A stretch of 64,000 nucleotides of DNA, taken from Bacteroidales bacterium (lineage in GTDB: Bacteria; Bacteroidota; Bacteroidia; Bacteroidales; JAADJA01). The position numbers and the translations under genes were made by a program. The first letter of the stretch is position 1. Every line of letters begins with the position of its first letter. Location of the stretch: the NCBI GenBank assembly GCA_020052415.1, contig JAGVPB010000068.1, positions 1 to 64,000 on the forward strand. The letters are read 5' to 3'. Shown piece after piece: positions 15,742-24,768 of the stretch. The notes beneath the pieces were generated by a model. It made no database searches. It was not told where the DNA came from and was given only the letters and a program-made list of their open reading frames with translations.

Positions 15742-18102
15742 ATGAAGAGGTTTACAATTTTACTTTCTGCTTTATTTTTCGCAATGACCCTTTTGGCTCA
15801 AACACCAAAATATTCAAAGGTGAAGGTTTATGTCAATGAATTTCAGCTTACAGAGCTTGCCACTGCCGGTATTGACATTACGGAAGGATTTATTAAAAAA
15901 GGAGTTTTCCTTGTTTCCGATTTTTCAGAAGCTGAAATAGAAAAAATTAACAGCCTGAACCTGAATTATGAAATTTTAATTGATGATGTCGTAAAGTATT
16001 ACCAGGAAAGGAACATCGGATTATCGGCAAACGCGGATGATTACAAAGATGCAGGTGATTATGTAGTTCCGGAGAATTTTGAGTTCGGCTCGATGAGCGG
16101 CCATGCCACATATACTGAAATTGCTGCCAACCTCGACAACATGGTCAGTTTATTCCCGAATCTTATCACCGTAAAGGAGTCCATTGGTCAAACCATTGAA
16201 GGCAGGGATATGTGGATGGTAAAAATTTCAGACAACCCTACTGTAAATGAGACTGAACCTGAAGTACTATATACCGCTCTTCATCATGCCCGTGAACCCG
16301 TAGGCGCAATGCAGATGTTGTTTTAATTGTATTACCTCCTTGAAAATTATGATAACGATCCGTTTATACAAACCCTGGTTGATAATACGGAAATGTATTT
16401 TATTCCGGTTGTAAATCCTGACGGGTATGTTTATAACCAGTCCACCAATCCCAATGGAGGAGGCATGTGGCGAAAAAACAGGCGGATAACAGGCACACCA
16501 GGTTGCGATGGAATTGACCTGAACAGAAACTATGGTTATATGTGGGGTTATGATAATTCCGGCTCCTCGCCCGATCCGTGCGATGAAACCTATAGAGGCA
16601 CCGCTGCTTTTTCAGAACCCGAAATTGCAGCAATCAGGGATTTCTGCGAATCGCACGAAATTACCAGCGCCCTGAATTATCATACCTATTCAAATCTTCT
16701 GCTTTATGCCTGGGGCTATATCCCTGATCCCTGCCCTGATGACAATTTATATCACGCTCATGCAACTCTCATGACCCAGGATAATCACTATACTTTTGGC
16801 CCTGGATTCACAACTATTTATGGAACAAACGGCGGTTCGGACGACTGGATGTACGGCGAACAAACAACCAAGGGTAAGATTTTTGCCTACACACCCGAAC
16901 TTGGTGGAGAAGGAGATGGTTTCTGGTGCCCGGTTGACAGGATCATTCCCATTGCACAAGAAAATATGATTCAGAATATTCTTCTTGCTGCCTTTGCAGG
17001 GAGTTATGCTCATGCGGCGGACATCACACCAACCATTACCGGTAATGTTAGTGGTTATCTTGACTTTGATTTAACGAGATACGGCCTGGCAGATGGAGAT
17101 TATACGGTCAGCCTTGAACCCCTCGATAATTGGGTAAGCTCCGTCGGAGATCCGGTTGAATTTACCGGATTGGATATTCTGGAGACTCAAAGCGGTTCGA
17201 TATCATGGACGCTTGATCCGGCAATAGTGAACGGTACACAATTCCGGTTTTTACTTTCGGTGGATAACGGAAGCTACATCATCAGCGATACGCTTAAAAA
17301 AATATACGGAACATCAGTGGTTTTATTTGAAGATGATTGCAATGAAATGACAAACTGGACATCCACAAGCTGGGATTTGACAATGCAGAGCTATCATTCA
17401 GCGCCGAAATCCATTACCGATTCGCCCGACGGAAATTACCAGAATAATGTTACGAGGACAATCACTTTTAACAGCCCGGTTGAACTTTCCAATGCAGTTT
17501 ATGCAGTATTGAATTTCTGGACTAAATGGGAAATTGAAGCAGGCTGGGATTATGTGCAAATTTTTATATCTGATAATAACGGCTCTACCTGGACTCCCTT
17601 AGCCGGGAATTATACCAAGACCGGTAATGAATATCAGGCTGAGGGTGAACCGTTATACGACGGATTCCAAACCACCTGGGTACAGGAAGAAATTGATCTG
17701 TCGGAATATATCGGTACTTCAGTAAAATTTAAATTTGTTTTAACAAGTGACTGGTACACTACGGAAGATGGGTATTATTTTGATGATTTCACAATAACAA
17801 TCATTGAATCGCCGAACACGGGATTTACTGAGCAGGCATCACCTAATGGAATGTTTATTTCTGATCCGGTTCCAAATCCGGCTGATGACATTGTTTCATT
17901 TAATCTTGATATTTCCGATGAAGTACAAGAGGCAAGGTTCATTATTTTCAATGTTTCCGGACAAAAGGTTTATGAATCTGTTTTGACTGCCGGACAAAAT
18001 ATATTATCGGTTCCGGTTGAAGGCCTGCAATCCGGCATTTACTATTACAGGATTGAAGGAGATAAGGTCAGCAGTATTTCAAAAAAATTAATTATTTTAT
18101 AA
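15742..18102 (+). pseudogene. M14 zinc carboxypeptidase with T9SS sorting domain, interrupted by one in-frame TAA
   Basis: One reading frame runs from ATG 15742 (signal peptide ending LLAQ) to 18102 but carries a TAA at 16324-16326 (codon 195). Both sides match the M14 family: HHARE (zinc ligands His182 and Glu185) lies before the stop, and VNPDGY, RKNRR, the third zinc ligand His in LNYHTYS (residue 314) and the catalytic Glu in TPELGG (386) lie after it. A jelly-roll-like module (WDYVQIFISDNNG.. YYFDDFTI) and a T9SS type A domain ending KKLIIL follow. All catalytic residues survive and the frame is otherwise intact, so the lesion is recent, a sequencing error, or read through. A TTG directly after the stop could restart a fragment without signal peptide or HxxE. 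Confidence 0.85.
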
Positions 18103-18123
18103 CTTTTCCTAAATCATTTTTTT

Positions 18124-18155
18124 AAGCCCTGCGGGATATTCCTGCAGGGCTTTTT
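18124..18155 (+). terminator. Factor-independent terminator after the carboxypeptidase gene
   Basis: AAGCCCTGC (18124-18132) pairs with GCAGGGCTT (18144-18152), with extra G-C and G-T pairs inside and a 5-nt loop, followed by TTTTT. The stem, loop and T run are textbook for termination on the plus strand. Confidence 0.85.
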
Positions 18156-18234
18156 GCTGTGATCCATCGGCAGCATTCGTCCGGACACAGCCTTCAGCAG
18201 TTGCCTCCGTGGATTGGCTTGCGAATACATTAGA

Positions 18235-21200
18235 TTATTTCATCACCGTCATCTTTTTCGAATCGCTTACCTGCCCGTTCACTTCGAGACTGTAGAAATA
18301 AATTCCTGCGCTCAAACCTTCTGACGCGAACTCAACAAAGTGAGAACCTTTATCCATTTTATCCTGATTGTATGATTTGATCAGTTTGCCAGTGTAATCA
18401 AATACCTTTATTGTAACTAAAGCCTCTTCATCCAGCTTGTACCAGATTTGAGTTGTTCCGTTGAAAGGATTCGGTACGTTTTGAAGCAGCTTGCCTGATT
18501 TAAGGGTGTTGATGCTGTGTTTCATGGTTTCGCTTAACTGGTCGCCCGGTAGCAGTGAAAGTAAGTAGTCCCTTTTAATTTCGAATTGCTCCACCGAAAC
18601 CGGTTTATGCTCTATTAGGTTGCCGGTGTGGGATGATTTCAACCCTCCGTTTTCCATGAGGAAATAAGTGTATCCCAAATCAATGATTCCAAAAATGGAA
18701 TCTTCCATTGTTTCGGGATTCAGTATCACATCTTCGAACCAGGCAATGGCAGTGGGCCAGTTTTCGAGTTTGATTTCGCAGAAGTTGGCTAAGAATTCGG
18801 CTAGTTTAGCGAGAGAGGAATCACCCTGAATTACACTGTTATTATTGTAATAATCCATTAGGACAGTGTAATTATCGCCGGTATATTCCTCAATTGAATA
18901 CAATTCTTTCATAGCGGCTTTTGCATATTCTGTCTGAGGGTATTCATCTACAATTTGTTCCAATCCTTCTTTTGCTTCGGCAAATTCTTCCGATTCGATG
19001 TTTTCTTGTGCCTCAAAATATAGTGTTTCGGCGCCTGAACCGGATCCGGAGCCACCACCACCACCACCCGGTTCCCATACCGGCAAATAATTATAACATT
19101 GCCAGGGATAGAAATCGTTTTGAGGATCAATATTTACACCCCAATAGTTGTATCTCACATCCAGACTTTCATTTACCTGTCCGGTATAAAAAAGCATTGG
19201 TTCTGTATTATCTTCATCAATTATTGCATTATACTTAAACGGTACGGGGAAACTGCCTTGAGTAGCAAACACTTCATAATTGTCATTGTCCTTTATGTAT
19301 TGGGTTCCATTCCACGAAGTCGCCCCTGCACAGCCCGTCAAACTTACCTGACTATTATCATAAATTAGCAAACCGTCAATGTTATTATAAATTTTATTGC
19401 CTTGATTAACCAAATTTCTACTTGTAAGTGTGGCAAAGGAGTTATAAACAAGCATGCCGGTACCGTTCGATGATATTGTATTGTTAAGCAGTTGGCGCCC
19501 ACCGCCTGTACCACTTTGATACAGTTCAATACCGGTAGTGTTTGAGCTAAACGTACTATGCTGAATGGAAAAGTTAGGATAACTCAATAAATAAACGCCA
19601 AATTCTGCATTAATAAATTGGCATTGGCTGGTAATGGTCACCCATTTACCTGTCAAACCATTAGTAGCCTTAAGAGAAGCACCATCAAAATGACAACCAC
19701 TAACAGTGAGATTACCCAACGAAAATTCAACTCCATCGCCGTCATTAAAATTGCAATTGTTAAGGGTAAGTGAGTTCTGGTTACTTAGCAGGAGACTATG
19801 ATTAAAAATCCCTGAATTTATTGTCATGTTGAGGCCGGAATTATTTATAACCCAATCCATATTGCTGAGCGTAATATTAGCACCAACGCTGATATTACAG
19901 GTTGGTTCGGTATTTATATAACTTTGCTTTGTGTCGTCAATGCATTGAAATAATACATTGCTTCCAATAATTAAATCGCCAAAAGAATTAATGCCTGCGT
20001 TTTCATCCATGAAGTAAAATTCAGTTTCGTTTTCAATCTCAACTTCGGCGGTTTCCTCAATGGTAATATCACCTGTCAGTAGGAAATTGCCATTACCTAC
20101 GGCGTCATAGTAAACAATACCTCTAAGCCCCGTAAGTGTAAGCACATCCGCATCGAAAAGTCCGGTCATTGTATCTTGAGGATGATCCTCTATAGGTGTA
20201 TTTGGATATACATAGTTATGATACCCGTTCCAACTATATGTGTTAAAATTGTCCATATAAGTAAATGCTTCACCGACCTGTACAAAACCATCGTTATTGC
20301 CTGACATTTCATCAGGGTCATAATCCTGAGGATGGATAGGCGTAATGGAATCTGGAGGTGGATAAAAAGTAGGAACTGAGTCAAACGGAAATGTTCCAAT
20401 TGGAAAGCAACCGGCTGTAATCCATGGCTCTATAGGAATTTCAACGTCTGGATAAATACCTTTTAAAGCTGAATAAAAGTAAAAAACGAATTCGCCATAA
20501 ACCTCATAACCCAAGATTGGTTTGCCTCCTGTAATATGACGTTCAAAGTGTGCAGATTCATAATAACTGGATGCCGTGCATATCTGCCGGTTTTTACACT
20601 TGGTATTTGGGTAGGTGATGGTATCAGTAAGGTCGTCTATAAAACCTCCTGAATAACAAACCATCATAGTTATCAGCATTTGTGCACAGTCAATGGGTTC
20701 CAGCCATTTAGCAAGCGTATCGTCATATAATACTTCACCCATTAGATTAATATAAGATCCTTTATTTTCTGGATCGTATGTATTACCATGACAATCAAAA
20801 TGGATAAGTAACTGGTCGTCGTGTTCGAGTATTGGAATTTCAGGGAGAGAGTTGGAAATCCCAGCAAGGTTCATAAATACTAAATGAATGCTATCCCATG
20901 TTGCCTGGTAATCAATGTCATCTGAAGGATAAAAAGGATCATCCAAATCATCATTATGATTTTGCCCGTAACTACCGTTATTGTATCCAAAAAGGACAAA
21001 AATATTCTCCTTTTTATAGCCTTTTAGTAGCAGGGTGTTGTAAATCATTGAAATATCGAACCACTGCCAAACATTTCCATTCCCTATTCCTGTTTGGCCT
21101 ACAAGCACGGCAAATAAATGATCGCTGGGTTCCTCCTGCGGCGCTCCTTCGCCAGTATAATCAGGTAAGGTTATCTGGCCGTTGTAAGGTACAAATGAAA

Positions 21201-21576
21201 TAAGCTCATAAGCGGTTTCCATGTCAACCGGATACATACTTTCGTTTATGATTGTATAATCGCCGTTTTGACCATTTACAAAAACAAAGCGGCAGGGATG
21301 ATGCCACAGGGCAGCATTGTCGTCATCGAGAAAAAACACCCAGTTATCGGAATAGGGGCAACTTACGGTGCGATCATCGAACAAAACAACAGGTTGATGC
21401 TGACTATGTGAACTAAATGCTGCATAAACCCAAACAAGTGAAGTATCAGGTCCTAAAATATTGTCCATAACAAGACCGGTGGCCTGTTGTCTTGTAAACT
21501 GAGAAAATGCAATGCCCGATAGAAGAACTGCAAATACCGTGATTACGGATTTTCGAAAATTCGAATACTTTTTCAT
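18235..21576 (-). CDS. Secreted caspase-like (clan CD) cysteine protease fused to beta-helix, TPR-like and T9SS domains
   Basis: The 1113-residue protein has a signal peptide (ending AFSQ). A caspase-fold domain of about 150-390 follows, with DHLFAVLVG as strand 1, the catalytic His263 in LLIHFDCHGN and the catalytic Cys307 in MMVCYSGGF, the legumain/C13-type arrangement. A right-handed beta-helix (about 500-830) has repeated N-N-x-I/F rungs such as LTLNNCNF and LTVSGCHF. A G/S linker (836-847) leads to an alpha-helical TPR-like segment (EAQENIESEEFAEAKEGLEQIV). The C-terminus is a T9SS type A domain (NVPNPFNGTTQIWYKL). Likely a surface or released protease, or a pseudo-protease acting as an adhesin; substrate unknown. 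It is followed within 17 nt upstream by the FG-GAP gene. Confidence 0.8.
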   Translation of the reverse strand: MKKYSNFRKSVITVFAVLLSGIAFSQFTRQQATGLVMDNILGPDTSLVWVYAAFSSHSQHQPVVLFDDRTVSCPYSDNWVFFLDDDNAALWHHPCRFVFVNGQNGDYTIINESMYPVDMETAYELISFVPYNGQITLPDYTGEGAPQEEPSDHLFAVLVGQTGIGNGNVWQWFDISMIYNTLLLKGYKKENIFVLFGYNNGSYGQNHNDDLDDPFYPSDDIDYQATWDSIHLVFMNLAGISNSLPEIPILEHDDQLLIHFDCHGNTYDPENKGSYINLMGEVLYDDTLAKWLEPIDCAQMLITMMVCYSGGFIDDLTDTITYPNTKCKNRQICTASSYYESAHFERHITGGKPILGYEVYGEFVFYFYSALKGIYPDVEIPIEPWITAGCFPIGTFPFDSVPTFYPPPDSITPIHPQDYDPDEMSGNNDGFVQVGEAFTYMDNFNTYSWNGYHNYVYPNTPIEDHPQDTMTGLFDADVLTLTGLRGIVYYDAVGNGNFLLTGDITIEETAEVEIENETEFYFMDENAGINSFGDLIIGSNVLFQCIDDTKQSYINTEPTCNISVGANITLSNMDWVINNSGLNMTINSGIFNHSLLLSNQNSLTLNNCNFNDGDGVEFSLGNLTVSGCHFDGASLKATNGLTGKWVTITSQCQFINAEFGVYLLSYPNFSIQHSTFSSNTTGIELYQSGTGGGRQLLNNTISSNGTGMLVYNSFATLTSRNLVNQGNKIYNNIDGLLIYDNSQVSLTGCAGATSWNGTQYIKDNDNYEVFATQGSFPVPFKYNAIIDEDNTEPMLFYTGQVNESLDVRYNYWGVNIDPQNDFYPWQCYNYLPVWEPGGGGGGSGSGSGAETLYFEAQENIESEEFAEAKEGLEQIVDEYPQTEYAKAAMKELYSIEEYTGDNYTVLMDYYNNNSVIQGDSSLAKLAEFLANFCEIKLENWPTAIAWFEDVILNPETMEDSIFGIIDLGYTYFLMENGGLKSSHTGNLIEHKPVSVEQFEIKRDYLLSLLPGDQLSETMKHSINTLKSGKLLQNVPNPFNGTTQIWYKLDEEALVTIKVFDYTGKLIKSYNQDKMDKGSHFVEFASEGLSAGIYFYSLEVNGQVSDSKKMTVMK

Positions 21577-21593
21577 GTTCTTTAAATTTTAGA

Positions 21594-23018
21594 TTAATAC
21601 TTTATTATTTTTATACTTTCCAGTACTTTTCCATTGACTTTTAATGAAAGATAGTAAGTTCCGGGCTTGCAGGGATTATGATTATTATGAAGCCCGTCCC
21701 ATTTTATTGAGAAAGAACCTACTTCGCTGGTATTATTGATTAAATTTTTAACCTTTTCACCTGCAAGACTATATATTGAAAGTTCAACTAATGATTTTGT
21801 AACAAAGTTGATGTTGATGTTCGTTTCATTAATAAATGGATTAGGGTAACAATGTAAAGTAGAAGTTTGGAGGTTAGAAGTTGGAGGTTTTACTATGGTG
21901 ATAGGGTCTTCAACAAAATTACCGTTTCCATCATTGAAAAGAATTTTAAGATTTGGTAAATAATCGTTTAAAAGCCGTGTATAAGCGATATCCTGAAACC
22001 CATTACCATCAAAATCTGCAAAATCAAAATGATGAACATAAGCGACAGGATCAATTGCAAGGATGGAGGGTCCTGTAAGTGAGTAATTACCTTCGTTATA
22101 AAAAATATAAAGGCTAATTCCGCTTTCCATTACAATATCAGTCAATGAATCATTATCGATGTCAGCAATGTTCAGGCTTCCCAGGTTAGTTTGAAAATCT
22201 GTATACTCATGAATAATAAATTCCTGGCTTCCTGTATTTTCATAAAAAGTTAATAATGTATAGCCGAATCCTGCATTACCCACAATATCGAGGTCACTGT
22301 CCAGGTCGAAATCAGCTAAAGCAACCTGGTCTTCACCATACCCTATCGGATGATATACAAAACCTGTATCCGTGCTGTAATAAATTTCTACCTCCAGGCT
22401 GGCCAGTACGATATCATCCCTGCCGTCATTGTCCAAATCACCGCATTTCAGGTCAGTAGGATAGTAATCAACATTACTATAAATGGGTTCGCTGAAATTG
22501 CCGGTGCCATCGTTGTATAATATGCCCCAGAATTTGCCGTTATTGGAGGCAATTATAATGTCTGAGTATGAATCTCCGTTAACATCTCCTGTTTCAACAT
22601 AATTGATCCCTTGGTCTGTAAATAAATTGAAATATGAAATATTGTTTTCGTTAAAGTCATAAACTATCGCGAAGTACGCATTTAATGGGTTTAAGCTTAC
22701 ATAATTACCTATGATTTCCGGTAATGGATTTTCATTTAAATTTTTTACTATAACATCAGGTTGGCCTCCGAATAAATAAATGGAGTCCTGTAATTCAAAA
22801 TATCCATGGCCATCATTTAGTAGAATACTAACACCGCTCCATTGATAGATAGAACTATAGTTATGTCCTACCACAATATCAATATCTTCATCGAGGTCAA
22901 GGTCAGCAGCATAAACCGAATAAGCCTGGGTGGGAATTATATATTCGCTTTTGCTGTCGCCGGTAGAAAAGGCGAGCAATAGAAAAACAATATTTAAGAT
23001 TGGTTTTAGAGGTTTCAT
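21594..23018 (-). CDS. Secreted FG-GAP/VCBS repeat protein with T9SS sorting domain
   Basis: A signal peptide (1-20) is followed by at least five calcium-loop repeats of the form DxDxDxxxDI: GDVNGDSYSDII, GDLDNDGRDDIV, ADFDLDSDLDIV, ADIDNDSLTDIV and ADFDGNGFQDIA. Such repeats build a calcium-binding beta-propeller used in adhesion. A short linker and a T9SS type A domain (CYPNPFINET, ending GTYYLSLKVNGK) end the protein. It is transcribed toward the caspase-like gene with an 18-nt gap, so they probably form an operon. The linker before the sorting domain is encoded by a GAAGTTTGGAGGTTAGAAG-like repetitive tract. Confidence 0.82.
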   Translation of the reverse strand: MKPLKPILNIVFLLLAFSTGDSKSEYIIPTQAYSVYAADLDLDEDIDIVVGHNYSSIYQWSGVSILLNDGHGYFELQDSIYLFGGQPDVIVKNLNENPLPEIIGNYVSLNPLNAYFAIVYDFNENNISYFNLFTDQGINYVETGDVNGDSYSDIIIASNNGKFWGILYNDGTGNFSEPIYSNVDYYPTDLKCGDLDNDGRDDIVLASLEVEIYYSTDTGFVYHPIGYGEDQVALADFDLDSDLDIVGNAGFGYTLLTFYENTGSQEFIIHEYTDFQTNLGSLNIADIDNDSLTDIVMESGISLYIFYNEGNYSLTGPSILAIDPVAYVHHFDFADFDGNGFQDIAYTRLLNDYLPNLKILFNDGNGNFVEDPITIVKPPTSNLQTSTLHCYPNPFINETNININFVTKSLVELSIYSLAGEKVKNLINNTSEVGSFSIKWDGLHNNHNPCKPGTYYLSLKVNGKVLESIKIIKY

Positions 23019-23402
23019 ATTTGCCAGCTTTAAATTTTGTAAAATATTTAAATAATGAGGTTGCTAAGGTAAGGAATATAAACAGCCATGTCAATAGTGG
23101 AAAACCACTATTTTTTTTGTATAGTGGTTTTCCACTATATGAAAAGTTTAAATCAAAGGTTACTAATGAGATACAGGCAAGATTTTTCCCTCTCAAGTGA
23201 AAATTATTCAAAGTCGTAAAAAATAAAAGCGTCGTAAAACAGCATAATAGATGAAAATATTTTAACAAAATCGGCTGCCAATGTAATATAGAAAATAATC
23301 ATTTTTGCCAAACTTTCATTGTGCCAGTGCAATTTACTTTTTCAGGAAATACTATTTTTGGCGGTTTCGGGTTTAAGAATTTTATCACAGCAATACAGGT
23401 CA
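23019..23402. other. Intergenic region between divergent genes with a nested palindrome
   Basis: The 384 nt separate the FG-GAP gene (minus) from the M23 peptidase gene (plus). It contains the two-armed palindrome at 23094-23138 and otherwise AT-rich DNA. I found no clear TAnnTTTG promoter with a good -33 partner and no additional gene. Confidence 0.6.
23094..23138. repeat. 18-bp inverted repeat whose arms are themselves palindromes
   Basis: ATAGTGGAAAACCACTAT (23094-23111) and ATAGTGGTTTTCCACTAT (23121-23138) are exact reverse complements of each other, separated by 9 nt that are mostly T. Each arm can also fold alone with a 7-bp stem. This could be an operator for a dimeric regulator, a recombination site or a terminator; it lies 76 nt upstream of the FG-GAP start. 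Confidence 0.75.
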
Positions 23403-24665
23403 ATGTTTAAAAAGGTCACTGGAATTATTTTGCTTTTACTGGCGATTACTGCAATAGTTATCGGGTTCATGCTCATTCAGGATTATTACCTTCCACCCAA
23501 AAAAACCGTTCCTGTTGTCGAAACAACAACCAAAACAGATTATGGAATTGTTATAGATTCCCTGCTGGTCATCAAGGATAAAGTTCGTAAAAATCAATTC
23601 CTTTCGGAGATACTTCTAAGCTACAAAGTGGATTATCAGAAGATTGACTTGCTTGTTAAACGATCAATTTATATTTTCGATTTGCGTAAAATAAAAGCAG
23701 GTAATAATTATACTGTATTATGCACCAACGATTCGATGAACGAAGTTCAATATTTTATTTACGAAAAATCCCCTTCATCATTTGTGGTTTTCGATTTGCG
23801 CGATTCCGTTCATGTGCATACCGGTGAAAAGGAGGTGGAAATTGTAATAAAAAGTACTTCGGGTATTATCAGCAGTTCTCTTTGGAATGCTATGATGGCA
23901 AGCAATACCGATCCCGAGCTTGCAAGCGAATTGTCGGAAATCTTCGCCTGGACAATTGATTTTTTTGGCATTCAGAAAGGGGATTATTATAAAGTGGTTT
24001 ACGAGGAATTATCGGTAGAAGGTAAATCTATTGGAATTGGTAAAATCAGGTCGGCAATTTTCAATAATGAAGGACGTGATTTTTATGCCTTTCATTTTTT
24101 GCAGGACAGTGTACCGGACTATTTTGACGATAAAGGTCAAAGCCTTCGACGAACTTTTTTAAAAGCGCCATTACAGTTCAAGAGGATTAGTTCACATTTT
24201 TCACATAGCCGAATGCATCCGATATTAAAGGTGAGAAGGCCGCACCTTGGGGTGGATTACGCCGCAAATTATGGCACTCCTGTCCAAACGGTCGGAGATG
24301 GCACCATTGTTTTTGCAGGCAAAAGCGGCGCCAGCGGCAACATGGTTAAAGTGAGGCATAACGGGACCTATACCACTGCATATCTACATTTGTCAGGATT
24401 CGGGAGAGGCATAAAACATGGGGTTCATGTGCGTCAGGGCGATGTGATCGGTTATGTCGGCAGCACCGGAAGATCAACCGGACCCCATCTCGATTTCAGA
24501 TTTTATCAGAATGGTGATCCTGTGGATCCGCTCAAGGTTCAGTCGCCTCCTGCAGAACCAGTGAAAAAGACATATATCGCCGAATTTTATAAAATGATAA
24601 AAGAATCAAAAGCAAAACTCGACAGCATACCTCTGCCATCAGGTGAGTTTGAAACACACAGATAA
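23403..24665 (+). CDS. M23-family metallopeptidase (peptidoglycan endopeptidase-like)
   Basis: The start is ATG 23403 (MFKKVTGIILLLL..), 84 nt inside the longest frame, because it begins a signal anchor (about 7-26). An OapA/Csd3-like N-terminal region of about 45-240 precedes the M23 domain (about 265-390). Visible active-site residues are His281 and Asp285 (HLGVD) and His329 (YLHLSG). The usual HxH that supplies the catalytic and third zinc histidines reads HLD (His362, Asp364), so an aspartate replaces the terminal ligand. Periplasmic cell-wall role likely; activity not certain. Confidence 0.85.
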   Translation: MFKKVTGIILLLLAITAIVIGFMLIQDYYLPPKKTVPVVETTTKTDYGIVIDSLLVIKDKVRKNQFLSEILLSYKVDYQKIDLLVKRSIYIFDLRKIKAGNNYTVLCTNDSMNEVQYFIYEKSPSSFVVFDLRDSVHVHTGEKEVEIVIKSTSGIISSSLWNAMMASNTDPELASELSEIFAWTIDFFGIQKGDYYKVVYEELSVEGKSIGIGKIRSAIFNNEGRDFYAFHFLQDSVPDYFDDKGQSLRRTFLKAPLQFKRISSHFSHSRMHPILKVRRPHLGVDYAANYGTPVQTVGDGTIVFAGKSGASGNMVKVRHNGTYTTAYLHLSGFGRGIKHGVHVRQGDVIGYVGSTGRSTGPHLDFRFYQNGDPVDPLKVQSPPAEPVKKTYIAEFYKMIKESKAKLDSIPLPSGEFETHR

Positions 24666-24768
24666 AATCAGCACAGACGATTTTACTCACTTCTTGACTT
24701 TTCAACAAAATGCCGATTCTTTTTGTTTATAGGTCAGTACAAACTTGTCAAAACTAAAAAGTAAACTC

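Noticed and set aside
16324-16326. Selenocysteine or other recoded codon
   Set aside because: The stop is TAA, not TGA, and no structural element of the right kind is seen. A point mutation is simpler.
16327-18102. A separate functional gene starting at the TTG after the stop
   Set aside because: It would lack the signal peptide and the HxxE zinc motif; a broken single gene explains both halves.
18921-19238. Open frames opposite the caspase-like gene
   Set aside because: Antisense shadows with biased composition and no start signals.
23019-23402. Invertible promoter as a proven element
   Set aside because: The inverted repeat is present, but no promoter lies between its arms (9 nt), and no recombinase gene is nearby. 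Kept only as a structural finding.
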